A DNA stretch of 64,000 bases from Sphingomonas leidyi (lineage in GTDB: Bacteria > Pseudomonadota > Alphaproteobacteria > Sphingomonadales > Sphingomonadaceae): contig NZ_JAASQV010000001.1 in the NCBI RefSeq assembly GCF_011761945.1, forward strand, positions 434,001 to 498,000, written 5' to 3'. Shown piece after piece: positions 28,148-37,102 of this stretch (position 1 is the stretch's first letter; each line of letters opens with the position of its first letter). Below the pieces are notes generated by a model. It saw only the letters and a program-made list of their open reading frames with translations, was not told where the DNA came from and did not search any database. The position numbers and the translations under genes are program-made.

Positions 28148-30169
28148 ATGACCTCTCGCACCCTCGTCACGCTCCTCGCGTTCGCACTGCCCGGCACTGC
28201 CTTTGCCGGGAGCCGCGAATGTGCCCAGTCGCCGGGCAAGGTGCTCGAAGTCTGCGTCTCGATCGAAGGTGGCGCGGCGCTCTACGAAGTGAAGCGCGGC
28301 GACCAGCTCGTCATCGCTCCCTCGAACCTCGGTCTGGGCTTCGCCGGCGAGCCCCAGGCCCGCTATACCGCGATCACCGATGCCCGCCGCGCCGCTTCGG
28401 ACACCAGCTGGGAGCAGCCCTGGGGCGAGCAGCGCCGCATCCGCGACAACCATAGCGAGCTCGCCGTGACGATCGCGGGCGACACTGCGCTGAACAAGGC
28501 GATGCAGGTCACCTTCCGCATCTTCGACGACGGGATCGGCTTTCGCTATTCCTATGCCGGCATCGCCGATGGCCAGCAGGTGCGCGTCATGGCGGACCGC
28601 ACCCAGTTCAGGACGAAGGGGGCGTATCAGGCCTGGTGGTATCAGGGCCTGGGCCAGGAGCGCGACGAATATCTCTACACCCAGACCGATGCGCGGCGGA
28701 TCACCCTTGCCGAGACGCCGCTGACGCTGAAGGGCGACAACGGGCTCTATCTCTCCTTCCACGAAGCCGCGCTGGTCGATTTCCCGAGCATGCTGCTCCA
28801 GGGCGACGGCGCCGGCACGCTCACTGCCTGGCTGATGCCCTGGCCCGATGGCGTGGGCGCGAAGAAGACCGGCCCGTTCACCACGCCCTGGCGCACGCTG
28901 CTGATCGGAACCACGCCCGGCGCGCTGGCGGACAGCCGGATCGAACTCAACCTCAACGCGCCGAGCAGGCTCCCCGATATCGGCACGTGGTTCAAGCCCG
29001 GCAAATATGTCGGCGTCTGGTGGGAGATGCATCTCAACCGCACCACCTGGGGCAGCGGGCCGACCCATGGCGCCAACAACGACAATGTGAAGCGCTATAT
29101 CGATTTCGCCGCGAAATACGGGTTCGACGGGGTGCTCGTCGAAGGCTGGAACCAGGGCTGGGACGGCGAATGGATCGACAATGGCGACAAGTTCAGCTTC
29201 ACCCGATCCTACCCCGATTTCGACCTGCCGATGCTGTCGGCATATGCGAAGTCGAAGGGCGTCCACCTGATCGGCCATCACGAGACTGCCGGCGCAGTGG
29301 TAAACTATGAGAACCAGCTCGAAGCCGCGCTCGATCTCTACGCCAGGGTCGGCGTGCCGGCGGTGAAGACCGGCTATGTCCGTCATTCCGGCGACATCCT
29401 GGACCGCGAGGGCGGCAAGCAATGGTTCGCCGGCCAGTTCATGGTCCGGCATCACCTCAAGGTCATCGAGGCCGCGGCGGCGCGCCATATCGTGATGGAC
29501 ACGCATGAGCCGGTCAAGGACACGGGCCTGCGGCGCACCTGGCCGAACTGGGTGAGCCGCGAGGGGGCGCGCGGCCAGGAGTTCAATGCCTGGGGCCGCC
29601 CGACCAACCCGCCCGAGCATCTGACGATCCTGCCCTTCACCCGCATGCTGGGCGGGCCGATGGACTTCACCCCGGGCATCTTCGACCTAGAGCACGGCAA
29701 GACGCTGCTGACCGAGCGCAATCAGTCGACGCTGGCCGCGCAGCTTGCCGAATATGTCGTGCTCTATTCGCCGATCCACATGGCGGCGGACCTGCCCGAG
29801 AATTACGAGAAGCATCGCGACGCCTTCCAGTTCATCCTCGACGTGCCGACCGACTGGGAGATGACGAAGACGCTGGCGTCGGAGATCGGCGACTATGTCG
29901 TGGTCGCTCGCCAGGCGCGCGGTGGCGGCGACTGGTATCTGGGCGCGATCACCGACGAGATGGCGCGCAAGCTGCCCGTGAAGCTCGATTTCCTGGAGCC
30001 GGGTCGGAAATACGAGGCACAGATCTACCGCGATGCCCCGGACGCCGACTATGTGAAGAAACCGGTTGCCTATGCGATCGAGAAGCGGGTGGTGGGCAGC
30101 GCCGACACGCTCGCTCTCGACCTTGCGCCGGGGGGCGGCCAGGCGATCCGTTTCAAGCTGCTGAAGTAG
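28148..30169 (+). CDS. Secreted GH97 glycoside hydrolase (probable alpha-glucosidase)
   Basis: A 673-residue protein with a signal peptide cleaved after AFA (residue 20), an N-terminal beta-sandwich, a TIM barrel and a C-terminal sandwich as in GH97/SusB. Key segments are VEGWNQGWDGEW (Glu332), HLIGHHET (Glu379), DTHEP (Glu453) and REGARGQEFN (Glu471/Glu477), whose order and spacing fit the catalytic and calcium-binding glutamates of SusB. The strand VKTGY carries Gly rather than the Asp used as nucleophile by retaining GH97 alpha-galactosidases, which favours an inverting alpha-glucosidase. ATG at 28148 has AGGAAAG upstream. Probably periplasmic; it would release glucose from imported malto-oligosaccharides. 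Confidence 0.9.
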   Translation: MTSRTLVTLLAFALPGTAFAGSRECAQSPGKVLEVCVSIEGGAALYEVKRGDQLVIAPSNLGLGFAGEPQARYTAITDARRAASDTSWEQPWGEQRRIRDNHSELAVTIAGDTALNKAMQVTFRIFDDGIGFRYSYAGIADGQQVRVMADRTQFRTKGAYQAWWYQGLGQERDEYLYTQTDARRITLAETPLTLKGDNGLYLSFHEAALVDFPSMLLQGDGAGTLTAWLMPWPDGVGAKKTGPFTTPWRTLLIGTTPGALADSRIELNLNAPSRLPDIGTWFKPGKYVGVWWEMHLNRTTWGSGPTHGANNDNVKRYIDFAAKYGFDGVLVEGWNQGWDGEWIDNGDKFSFTRSYPDFDLPMLSAYAKSKGVHLIGHHETAGAVVNYENQLEAALDLYARVGVPAVKTGYVRHSGDILDREGGKQWFAGQFMVRHHLKVIEAAAARHIVMDTHEPVKDTGLRRTWPNWVSREGARGQEFNAWGRPTNPPEHLTILPFTRMLGGPMDFTPGIFDLEHGKTLLTERNQSTLAAQLAEYVVLYSPIHMAADLPENYEKHRDAFQFILDVPTDWEMTKTLASEIGDYVVVARQARGGGDWYLGAITDEMARKLPVKLDFLEPGRKYEAQIYRDAPDADYVKKPVAYAIEKRVVGSADTLALDLAPGGGQAIRFKLLK

Positions 30170-30197
30170 CGCCGGCTAGCGAAGTAGGGCCAATCCC

Positions 30198-30297
30198 GTT
30201 CCCCGGCGGAGGCCGGGGCCCGGTATCGGCGAAGCCGGTGAGGTGGGGAGACCTCTCAACCGAGGTTGCAGCTGGACCCCGGCCTTCGCCGGGGAAC
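30198..30297. repeat. Paired GC-rich palindromes (REP-like element)
   Basis: Two 24-bp palindromic units face each other: 30198-30221 and 30274-30297 are near-perfect reverse complements. Each has the core CCCCGGC-N4-GCCGGGG. It lies in the gap between GH97 and pgsA (30170-30394), where no gene is seen, and could act as a transcription stop or mRNA stabiliser after the sugar operon. A related core occurs at 43961-43979. Confidence 0.75.
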
Positions 30298-30394
30298 TGC
30301 CGGGCGTGACGCTGCAACGCCATCCCTGCACGGGCCGGTTCGACGAAAGGCGCGGGGATGACGGGAGGGGGAGTGCGGTGGTAGAGCTTGCCCG

Positions 30395-30946
30395 ATGCTC
30401 ACGCTGCCCAATATCCTGACGCTCTCGCGCATCCTCGCGGTTCCGCTCCTCGCGGCGTTTCTCTGGTGGCCCGAATGGCGGCTGGGCTATGGCATCGCCT
30501 TCGCGCTCTACTGCCTGATGGGCATCACCGACTATTTCGATGGCTATCTCGCCCGGGCGCAGGGGACGGTCTCCAAGCTCGGCGTGTTCCTCGATCCGAT
30601 CGCCGACAAGATCATGGTCGCCGCGGTGCTGCTGATCCTCGCCGGGCGCGGCGTGATCACCGATCTCCATCTGGTCCCCGCGCTGGTGATCCTGGTGCGC
30701 GAGATCGCCGTGTCGGGCCTGCGCGAGTTCCTGGGCGGCATCCAGGTCTCGCTGCCGGTCTCGCGCCTCGCCAAGTGGAAGACTACGCTCCAGCTCGTCG
30801 CGCTGGGCGGGCTCATCCTTGCCGGCGCGCTGCCCTTTGCCTGGCTGTGGGACACCGCGCTCGCCGCCTTCTGGCTCGCCGCCGCGCTTACGCTGATCAC
30901 CGGTTGGGACTATCTGCGCGTCGGCTTGCGGCACATGGACAGCTGA
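30395..30946 (+). CDS. pgsA: CDP-diacylglycerol--glycerol-3-phosphate 3-phosphatidyltransferase
   Basis: A 183-residue integral membrane enzyme that makes phosphatidylglycerophosphate, the first committed step of phosphatidylglycerol synthesis. The CDP-alcohol phosphotransferase signature (D-x2-D-G-x2-A-R-x8-G-x3-D-x3-D) is complete: DYFDGYLARAQG, then GVFLDPIADK. The start LPNILTLSRI is typical of PgsA. Length matches the family. The TGA stop overlaps the ATG of moaD by one base (TGATG), giving an unusual coupling of lipid and molybdopterin genes. Confidence 0.95.
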   Translation: MLTLPNILTLSRILAVPLLAAFLWWPEWRLGYGIAFALYCLMGITDYFDGYLARAQGTVSKLGVFLDPIADKIMVAAVLLILAGRGVITDLHLVPALVILVREIAVSGLREFLGGIQVSLPVSRLAKWKTTLQLVALGGLILAGALPFAWLWDTALAAFWLAAALTLITGWDYLRVGLRHMDS

Positions 30947-31197
30947 TGGACCTGCTCTATTTCGCCTGGGTCCGCGAGGCCGTGGGGGTAGGGCATGAAA
31001 CCGTCGACCCGCCCGAGGCGGTCCGCGACGTCGCCGATCTGGTCCGCTGGCTCGCCACCCGCAGCCCCGGCCACGCCGCCGCCCTTGCCGATCCCGCGCG
31101 GCTCCGCGCCGCGATCGATCAGCGCTTCGTTCCGCTCGACGCGCCGCTCGGCGATGCGCGCGAAGTCGCGCTCTTTCCCCCGGTCACCGGCGGATGA
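30946..31197 (+). CDS. moaD: Molybdopterin synthase small subunit
   Basis: An 83-residue ubiquitin-like protein ending in Gly-Gly (PPVTGG), the carrier of the thiocarboxylate sulfur used by molybdopterin synthase. Length and the LLYFAWVREAVG start fit MoaD. The stop overlaps the moaE start (ATGA), as is common for moaDE pairs. Confidence 0.93.
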   Translation: MDLLYFAWVREAVGVGHETVDPPEAVRDVADLVRWLATRSPGHAAALADPARLRAAIDQRFVPLDAPLGDAREVALFPPVTGG

Positions 31198-31634
31198 TCC
31201 GCGTCTCGATCGATCCCGCGCCGATCGAGCTGGCGCTGGAACTGGCGGCGCTGGAAGCGCGCGGCGCGGGCGGAGTGGCGAGCTTCACCGGCGTGGTCCG
31301 CGGCGATGGCGGCGTGACCGCGCTCGAGCTCGAACATTATCTCGGCATGACCGAGGATGCGCTCTGCACGCTTGCGGAGGCGGCGATGGCGCGCTGGAGC
31401 CTGTTCGGGGTGACGATCCTCCACCGTGTCGGCCGCATGGGAGCGGGCGAGCGCATCGTCTTCATCGGCACCGCCGCCGCGCATCGCCGCGAGGCGCTCG
31501 ACGCCTGCGCCTATCTGATCGACCGGCTGAAGACCGACGCCCCCTTCTGGAAGCGCGAATGGCGGGGAGACAGTGCGACTTGGGTCGAGCCGCGCAGTTC
31601 CGATGCAGAGGCGGCAGAGCGCTGGCAAGCTTAA
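31194..31634 (+). CDS. moaE: Molybdopterin synthase catalytic (large) subunit
   Basis: A 146-residue MoaE that converts precursor Z (cPMP) to molybdopterin with MoaD. Diagnostic parts are GGVASFTGVVRG, LELEHYLGMTE, HRVGRMGAGE, and KTDAPFWKRE, which holds the conserved active-site lysines. It overlaps moaD by 4 nt, so the two subunits are translationally coupled. Confidence 0.95.
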   Translation: MIRVSIDPAPIELALELAALEARGAGGVASFTGVVRGDGGVTALELEHYLGMTEDALCTLAEAAMARWSLFGVTILHRVGRMGAGERIVFIGTAAAHRREALDACAYLIDRLKTDAPFWKREWRGDSATWVEPRSSDAEAAERWQA

Positions 31635-31695
31635 GGCGTCAACGATAGCGTATGCGGCAGCTAGGTCAGCTACGCGAAGCCTCTATGCAGCCGGG

Positions 31696-32601
31696 CTAGG
31701 GCCGGGCCTCGGCCAGCACGTCGGCCAGCAGCCGGAAGTCGCGCTCCCTTGGGGAAGCCTTGCGCCACACCAGCGCGATCCGCCGCGATGCATTCTCCGC
31801 CTCGAGCGGCCGCGCCGCGACCTGGGTATGGTCTAGGATGCCCGAATCCACCGCCATCTCCGGCAGCATCGTCACGCCCAGCCCATTGTCGACCATCTGC
31901 ACCATGGTGTGGAGCGACGTGCCGAGCATCGTCGCCTCGGCGCGCAGTTCCGGGCGGTTGCAGGCGGCCAGCGCATGTTCCTTCAGGCAATGCCCGTCCT
32001 CGAGCATCAGCAGCCGCGTCTCGTCGATCTCGGCCGGGCGGATCGAAGCGCTGGGGTCCATCTCGCCCTCCGGAAAGGCGACGAACAGCCGGTCGTCGAA
32101 CAGCGACGCCGTCTCCACATCGCCGCACGCATAGGGCAAGGCGAGCAGCACGCAATCGGTGCGGCCATGATGCAGCCCTTCACAGGCCTGGCCGCTGGTC
32201 TCCTCGCGCAGATAGAGCCTCAGGTCGGGATAGTCGCGGCGCAGCTTCGGCAGGATGCGCGGCAGCAGGAAAGGGGCGATGGTGGGGATCACGCTCATCC
32301 GCATCTCGCCCGAAAGCGGCCGCCCGGCGGCACGGGCAAGATCGCCCAGCTCGTCCGCTTCGCGCAGCACCCGCCGCGCCTTGTCCACGATGCGTTCGCC
32401 CAGGGGCGTGAAGCGCACCACGCGGCGGGTACGCTCGACCAGCACCACGCCGATCAGCGTCTCCAGCTCGCGGATGCCGGCGGAGAGCGTCGACTGGGTG
32501 ACGTAGCAGCTTTCCGCCGCCCGGCCGAAATGGCCATGGTCCTTGAGCGCGACGAGATATTGGAGCTGCTTGAGCGTGGGGAGGTAGGTGGTCTGCGCCA
32601 T
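31696..32601 (-). CDS. oxyR: Hydrogen-peroxide sensor, LysR-type regulator
   Basis: A 301-residue LysR-family protein with N-terminal HTH (LKQLQYLVALKDHGHFGRAAE, VTQSTLSAGI). The redox pair of OxyR is conserved: Cys205 in DGHCLKEHA and Cys214, nine residues apart as in E. coli Cys199/Cys208. It is the last gene of an ahpC-ahpF-oxyR series on the minus strand, separated from ahpF by a hairpin. It should activate the peroxidase genes when the disulfide forms; this is known for the family. A candidate binding site lies upstream of ahpC. Confidence 0.93.
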   Translation of the reverse strand: MAQTTYLPTLKQLQYLVALKDHGHFGRAAESCYVTQSTLSAGIRELETLIGVVLVERTRRVVRFTPLGERIVDKARRVLREADELGDLARAAGRPLSGEMRMSVIPTIAPFLLPRILPKLRRDYPDLRLYLREETSGQACEGLHHGRTDCVLLALPYACGDVETASLFDDRLFVAFPEGEMDPSASIRPAEIDETRLLMLEDGHCLKEHALAACNRPELRAEATMLGTSLHTMVQMVDNGLGVTMLPEMAVDSGILDHTQVAARPLEAENASRRIALVWRKASPRERDFRLLADVLAEARP

Positions 32602-32654
32602 TGATCGCCTGTATCGATGATTGGCGCATATATAAGTGGCGTGGGCGATAACTC

Positions 32655-32687
32655 AAATCCTCCCCGAGACGGGCTCGGGGAGGATTT
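32655..32687 (-). terminator. Hairpin between ahpF and oxyR
   Basis: A perfect 14-bp stem (AAATCCTCCCCGAG and its complement) with a 5-nt loop starts 6 nt past the ahpF stop. There is no long U-run beyond the stem's own UUU, so it may attenuate rather than fully stop transcription into oxyR. Confidence 0.65.
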
Positions 32688-32692
32688 GGAAG

Positions 32693-34270
32693 TCAGGCCG
32701 CCTCGCTCAGCTCGTCCGGCAGGCGGATCATATAGTCGAACGCCGAGAGCGCCGCCGTCGAGCCCGCGCCCATCGCGATCACGATCTGCTTATAGGGCAC
32801 GGTGGTGCAGTCGCCCGCCGCGAAGATGCCCGGCTGCGAGGTCTCGCCGCGCGCGTCGATCTCGATCTCGCCGCGGTTCGACAGGGCGATGCTGTCCTTC
32901 AGCCACTCGGTATTGGGCACCAGGCCGATCTGGACGAAGATGCCCTCGAGCTCGATCCGGTGCTCGGTGCCGTGGTTGCGATCCTTGTAGGTGAGGCTGG
33001 TCAGCTTCTCGCCGTCGCCCGCCACCTCGGTGGTCAGCGCCGAAGGGATCACCTTCACGTTCGGCAGGCTGCCCAGCTTGCGCTGGAGCACCGCATCGGC
33101 GCGCAGCTGGCTGTCATATTCGATCAGCGTCACATGCGCGACCAGCCCGGCCAGGTCGATCGCGGCCTCGACGCCCGAATTGCCGCCGCCGATCACCGCC
33201 ACGCGCTTGCCCTTGAACAGCGGGCCGTCGCAATGCGGGCAATAGGTCACGCCCTTGTTGCGATATTCCTCCTCGCCGGGCACGCCCATCGTCCGCCAGC
33301 GCGCGCCGGTGGAGAGGATCACGGTGCGCGCATGCAGGCTCGCGCCGCTTTCCAGCACCACTTCGTGCAGCCCGCCTTCCTGTCGCGCCGGCACCAGCTT
33401 CGCGGCGCGCTGGTGGTTCATGATGTCGACGTCATAGTCCTTGACGTGCTGCTCCAGGTGCGCGGCCAGCTTCGGCCCCTCGGTGTGCGGCACCGAGATG
33501 AAGTTCTCGATCGACATGGTGTCGAGCACCTGGCCGCCGAAACGCTCCGCGGCGATGCCGGTGCGGATGCCCTTGCGTGCCGCATAGATCGCCGCCGCCG
33601 CGCCGGCGGGGCCGCCGCCGACCACCAGCACTTCGAACGGCTCCTTCGCCGCGATCTTCGCCGCGGTGCGCTTGGCGGCACCCGTGTCGATCCTGGCGAC
33701 GATCTGCTCCAGCTCCATCCGGCCGCTGGCAAAGGGCTCGCCGTTCAGGAACACGCTGGGCACCGCCATCACCTTGCGCGCCTCCACCTCGGCGGGGAAC
33801 AGCCCGCCATCGATCGAGACATGCGTGACGCGCGGATTGAGCACCGCCATCAGGTTCAGCGCCTGCACCACGTCCGGGCAGTTCTGGCAGGAGAGCGAGA
33901 AATAGGTCTCGAAGGCGAAGTCGCCGTCCAGGTTCCGCACCTGCTCGATCAGTTCCTGCGCCGCCTTGCTCGGATGGCCGCCGACCTGGAGCAAGGCGAG
34001 CACCAGCGACGTGAATTCATGCCCCATCGGGATGCCGGCAAAGGCCACGGCGATATCGGTGCCGGTGCGGCGGATCTGGAAGCTGGGCTTGCGCGCATCG
34101 CTGCCGGTGCGAGCCACGGAGACCTTGTCGGAAAGCGCCGCGATCTCGTCGAGCAGTTCCGCCAGCTCGCGCGACTTGGCATCGTCGCCCAGCGAGGCGA
34201 CCAGCTCGATCGGCGCGCGGATGTTCGCGAGATAGCCCTTGAGCTGCTGGGTCAGGTTTGCGTCGAGCAT
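32693..34270 (-). CDS. ahpF: Alkyl hydroperoxide reductase subunit F
   Basis: A 525-residue flavoprotein disulfide reductase that passes electrons from NADH to AhpC. The N-terminal tandem thioredoxin-like domain has the CxxC pair Cys128/Cys131 (SLSCQNC). The FAD motif GGGPAG is at 218-223. The thioredoxin-reductase-type pair is Cys344/Cys347 (CPHC), followed by the NAD-binding GGGNSG. Length equals the E. coli protein. It follows ahpC with a terminator-like hairpin in between. Confidence 0.96.
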   Translation of the reverse strand: MLDANLTQQLKGYLANIRAPIELVASLGDDAKSRELAELLDEIAALSDKVSVARTGSDARKPSFQIRRTGTDIAVAFAGIPMGHEFTSLVLALLQVGGHPSKAAQELIEQVRNLDGDFAFETYFSLSCQNCPDVVQALNLMAVLNPRVTHVSIDGGLFPAEVEARKVMAVPSVFLNGEPFASGRMELEQIVARIDTGAAKRTAAKIAAKEPFEVLVVGGGPAGAAAAIYAARKGIRTGIAAERFGGQVLDTMSIENFISVPHTEGPKLAAHLEQHVKDYDVDIMNHQRAAKLVPARQEGGLHEVVLESGASLHARTVILSTGARWRTMGVPGEEEYRNKGVTYCPHCDGPLFKGKRVAVIGGGNSGVEAAIDLAGLVAHVTLIEYDSQLRADAVLQRKLGSLPNVKVIPSALTTEVAGDGEKLTSLTYKDRNHGTEHRIELEGIFVQIGLVPNTEWLKDSIALSNRGEIEIDARGETSQPGIFAAGDCTTVPYKQIVIAMGAGSTAALSAFDYMIRLPDELSEAA

Positions 34271-34295
34271 GGCGGAAACTCCACAAATTCAGATA

Positions 34296-34338
34296 CAAAA
34301 CGGCCCGGGACGAGGGGGATGGTATTCGTCCCGGGCCG
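34296..34338 (-). terminator. Terminator between ahpC and ahpF
   Basis: A perfect 12-bp stem (CGGCCCGGGACG at 34301-34312, complement at 34327-34338). Read on the minus strand it is followed by TTTTG. It lies in the 111-bp ahpC-ahpF gap and would let ahpC be expressed well above ahpF, as expected for a peroxidase and its reductase. Confidence 0.8.
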
Positions 34339-34381
34339 CACGGTGGCGCCCGCAAGGGGGGCTAGACGGGCGCCTGGGGGA

Positions 34382-34945
34382 TCAGATCTTGCCGACCAGG
34401 TCGAGCGACGGCGCCAGCGTCTCGGCGCCCTCTTCCCACTTGGCGGGGCAGACTTCGCCCGGATGCGCGGCGATGTACTGCGCGGCCTTGATCTTGCGGA
34501 GCAGCTCGGTCGCATTGCGGCCAACGCCCTCGCTGGTGATCTCGACCAGCTGGATCACGCCCTCCGGATCGACGACGAAGGTGCCGCGATCGGCCAGGCC
34601 CTGGCCCTCGCGAAGCACGTCGAAATTGGTCGACAGGACGTGGTTCTGGTCGCCCAGCATGTAATAGTTGATCTTGCCGATCGCGGGCGAGGTGTCGTGC
34701 CAGGCCTTGTGGCTGAAATGGGTGTCGGTCGACACCGAATACACCTCGACGCCCATCTTCTGGAGCTGCGGATAGATGTCCGCCAGGTCCTCCAGCTCGG
34801 TCGGGCACACGAAGGTGAAATCGGCCGGGTAGAAGAAGAACACCGCCCACTTGCCCTTCGTGTCCGCGTCGGTGACCTGGACGAACTTGCCTTCCTTATA
34901 GGCCTGCGCGGTGAACGGCTTGATGGTGCTGCCGATGAGAGCCAT
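34382..34945 (-). CDS. ahpC: Alkyl hydroperoxide reductase subunit C (peroxiredoxin)
   Basis: A 187-residue typical 2-Cys peroxiredoxin that reduces peroxides in the cytoplasm. Peroxidatic Cys47 lies in DFTFVCPTE and resolving Cys166 in GEVCPAKW. Length and residues match the AhpC1-type enzyme. It is first in the series and probably carries the main promoter; a candidate OxyR box is 94-108 bp upstream of the start. Confidence 0.97.
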   Translation of the reverse strand: MALIGSTIKPFTAQAYKEGKFVQVTDADTKGKWAVFFFYPADFTFVCPTELEDLADIYPQLQKMGVEVYSVSTDTHFSHKAWHDTSPAIGKINYYMLGDQNHVLSTNFDVLREGQGLADRGTFVVDPEGVIQLVEITSEGVGRNATELLRKIKAAQYIAAHPGEVCPAKWEEGAETLAPSLDLVGKI

Positions 34946-35038
34946 TGCTTGGTATTCCTCCAGAACGGGGGTTGTTGTTGCAATGGCGAGATAGGGCTGC
35001 TGCGGCGCAATGTGAAATTGGAAAGCCCGTTCGCGATG

Positions 35039-35053
35039 ATCGGTTTAATCGAT
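35039..35053 (-). promoter_or_regulatory. Candidate OxyR-binding dyad upstream of ahpC
   Basis: The 15-bp sequence ATCGGTTTAATCGAT is an ATCG-N7-CGAT dyad that agrees with the classic OxyR half-unit ATAG-N7-CTAT at the A/T, G/C and central T and A positions. It lies in the 242-bp gap between ahpC and the next gene (35188), in which no gene is seen. OxyR is encoded just downstream. Confidence 0.5.
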
Positions 35054-35187
35054 CAATTTCGGCCGAATGATTGATTGCATGATTTATCTGCAATGCCATG
35101 CAGCTATGGCGGTCAAACCCCGATCTTCACGAGGCGCGGCAATGCTACCGTCAAGGGAAAGCATGCTGCGCTGCAGGATATCAAGGC

Positions 35188-35832
35188 CTAATCCTTGCGC
35201 GGCGGGGCAGGAGTCAGCATCACCGGCGGCCCGCAGGGCTTGAGCTCGGCGGTCGCCATCGTGCGTGCCTTCAGGAACAGCGCAGTCGCCACCGCTTCGT
35301 CGGGCAGCCGCACCGTGCCGCTGCTGAGAAGCTTTCCGTCACGCGAGAAGCGCTCGCCCCGGAACGCTTCGCCGCGGCGCGCGGCTTCCAGCGCTTCGGT
35401 CCGATAGGCCAGGGCGCCCGACTGCGCCATCGTGATCGAGGCGCTGGCGATGGGTGATTCCGGCCCGCGCTGGAGCCGGACCCATCCGCCGGTAGCGGTG
35501 CCGGGCCTCGCGTGTGCCGGAGACCATAGGAGCCGCTCCGGCGGGCCTTCCAGCCCCTCCGCAACCTCGCCATAGCTGCGGATGGATAACTGGCTGGGCG
35601 CGTTCAGCGCGTCGCCCTCGGGCCGATAGCTGGCGTCGAGCACGAAGCTGCGGTCGGCATTGGGAGACTGGAGCCATACCCAGTTCACGCGCATCGGCTC
35701 GGCACCGTCCTGCCCGATCAGCACCATCATCTCCAGCACGCCCTGCCTTACCGTTGCGGCGGCGCATTTCTTCTCCGCCTGCGCGGCGGGCATGCTCGCC
35801 AGAATGATGGCCAGCCCGGTCGTCCAGAACAT
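35188..35832 (-). CDS. Secreted hypothetical protein
   Basis: A 214-residue protein with a signal peptide (MFWTTGLAIILASMPAAQA, cleavage after AQA) and one cysteine close to the mature N-terminus (EKKCAAATV) with a second near the C-terminus (LKPCGPPV), able to form a disulfide in the periplasm. No recognised motif. It faces the ahpC promoter region from the same strand and has no clear operon partner. Function unknown. Confidence 0.65.
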   Translation of the reverse strand: MFWTTGLAIILASMPAAQAEKKCAAATVRQGVLEMMVLIGQDGAEPMRVNWVWLQSPNADRSFVLDASYRPEGDALNAPSQLSIRSYGEVAEGLEGPPERLLWSPAHARPGTATGGWVRLQRGPESPIASASITMAQSGALAYRTEALEAARRGEAFRGERFSRDGKLLSSGTVRLPDEAVATALFLKARTMATAELKPCGPPVMLTPAPPRKD

Positions 35833-35910
35833 GAGAATCCCCCTCCTTGCCGCGCACGATCCTCGCGGCGGGATCGCCTGGCAAGATGATTCCGTGCCGG
35901 AACGGCCGGA

Positions 35911-36093
35911 TCAGATCGACCGGGCGAACATCGAGATCACGGTGATCAGGATCATGCAGCCCAGGATAAGGTCGAGCGGGCGGCGCGCGCCGAGCCAGTC
36001 GACGATCCTGGTCCAGCGCCGCTGCCACGGGCCCTCATAGGCGCCCAGGCGCCGGATGCGCGCGCGGCGGCGCACTTTGCTACGGTCCAACAT
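35911..36093 (-). CDS. Small membrane protein, 60 aa
   Basis: A 60-residue protein with a very basic N-terminal part (RSKVRRRARIRRLG) and a single C-terminal membrane segment (LDLILGCMILITVISMFARSI), giving a likely N-in anchor. The start and charge layout are plausible for a real small gene; the region is short and flanked by genes on the same strand. Function unknown. Confidence 0.55.
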   Translation of the reverse strand: MLDRSKVRRRARIRRLGAYEGPWQRRWTRIVDWLGARRPLDLILGCMILITVISMFARSI

Positions 36094-36183
36094 GGCCGGG
36101 ATATGGGCGGGCCCGGCATTAAGCTTCGAGAGGGAAAGCGCGCCCCGGCATAAGGATCGCGTAAAGTCCGGCGCGCTCGCCGT

Positions 36184-36948
36184 TCAACGCGTCAGCGCGA
36201 CATACACCGAATAGGCGCTGGTGATGGTCAGCAGCACGCCCACCAGCGTCATCAGCGCGCGCGTGGGCACGCGCTTGGCGAGCAGGCCGCCGAACGGCGC
36301 CGCGATCAGTCCGCCGATCAGGATGCCCACGGTCTGCAGCGTGAAGGCCGCCCAGCCCAGCGTGGCGATGAACGCGGCCGAGACGGTGGCGGTGAGGAAG
36401 AACTCCACCGTGTTCACCGTGCCGATCGTGGTGCGCGGGCTGGCGCCCTGGACGAGCAGGTTGCTGGTCACCACCGGCCCCCAGCCGCCGCCGCCGGCCG
36501 CATCGAGGAAGCCGCCGGCCAGGCCCAGCGGCTCGATGATCTTGGGCTCGCGCGGCTCCACCTTGCCGCGCCAGGCGCGATAGAGCAGATAGACGCCGAT
36601 CGAGGCGAGATAGGTCATCACGAAGGGGCGGGTGACCGAAGCGTCGATGTTGCTCAGCACATAGGCGCCGATCACGCCGCCGATCACGCCGGGGATCAGC
36701 AGCCGGCCGAACAGCTTCCAGTTCACGTTCTTGTGCCAGATATGGCTGGCGCCCGACGCGGCCGTGGTGAAGGTCTCCACGGTGTGCACCATCGCCGATG
36801 CCTGTGCGGGCGGGACGCCCATCACGCTCACCAGCAGCGTGGAGTTGATCACTCCGAACGCCATTCCCAGCGCGCCGTCCACCATCTGGGCGGCGAAGCC
36901 CACGGCAATGAACGGCAACAGGGCGGAAAGGTCGATTCCAAAGATCAT
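36184..36948 (-). CDS. TauE/SafE-family sulfite exporter / permease
   Basis: A 254-residue membrane protein with about 8 hydrophobic segments and the family pattern GxxxxxxGxGGGxxxxP seen as GGFLDAAGGGGWGPVVTSNLL. ATG at 36948 is chosen because AAGGTGCGA precedes it and the membrane segment begins directly after. TauE/SafE proteins move sulfite, sulfoacetate or related anions. It is divergent from cysE (154 bp apart), so a link to sulfur metabolism is tempting but unproven. Confidence 0.85.
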   Translation of the reverse strand: MIFGIDLSALLPFIAVGFAAQMVDGALGMAFGVINSTLLVSVMGVPPAQASAMVHTVETFTTAASGASHIWHKNVNWKLFGRLLIPGVIGGVIGAYVLSNIDASVTRPFVMTYLASIGVYLLYRAWRGKVEPREPKIIEPLGLAGGFLDAAGGGGWGPVVTSNLLVQGASPRTTIGTVNTVEFFLTATVSAAFIATLGWAAFTLQTVGILIGGLIAAPFGGLLAKRVPTRALMTLVGVLLTITSAYSVYVALTR

Positions 36949-37102
36949 TCGCACCTTGAAGTTTGGGCCGGAGAGGAATGGATGACGGCGGCGACGCGTT
37001 CCAACAAGATACATAGTGTTTAGCGCGGCAAAGCCTGGGATGGGCCGTTCTGGAAATCGGAAGGATCATGCACTAAATGGGCGCGGCAAAGGGGAACCGG
37101 CC

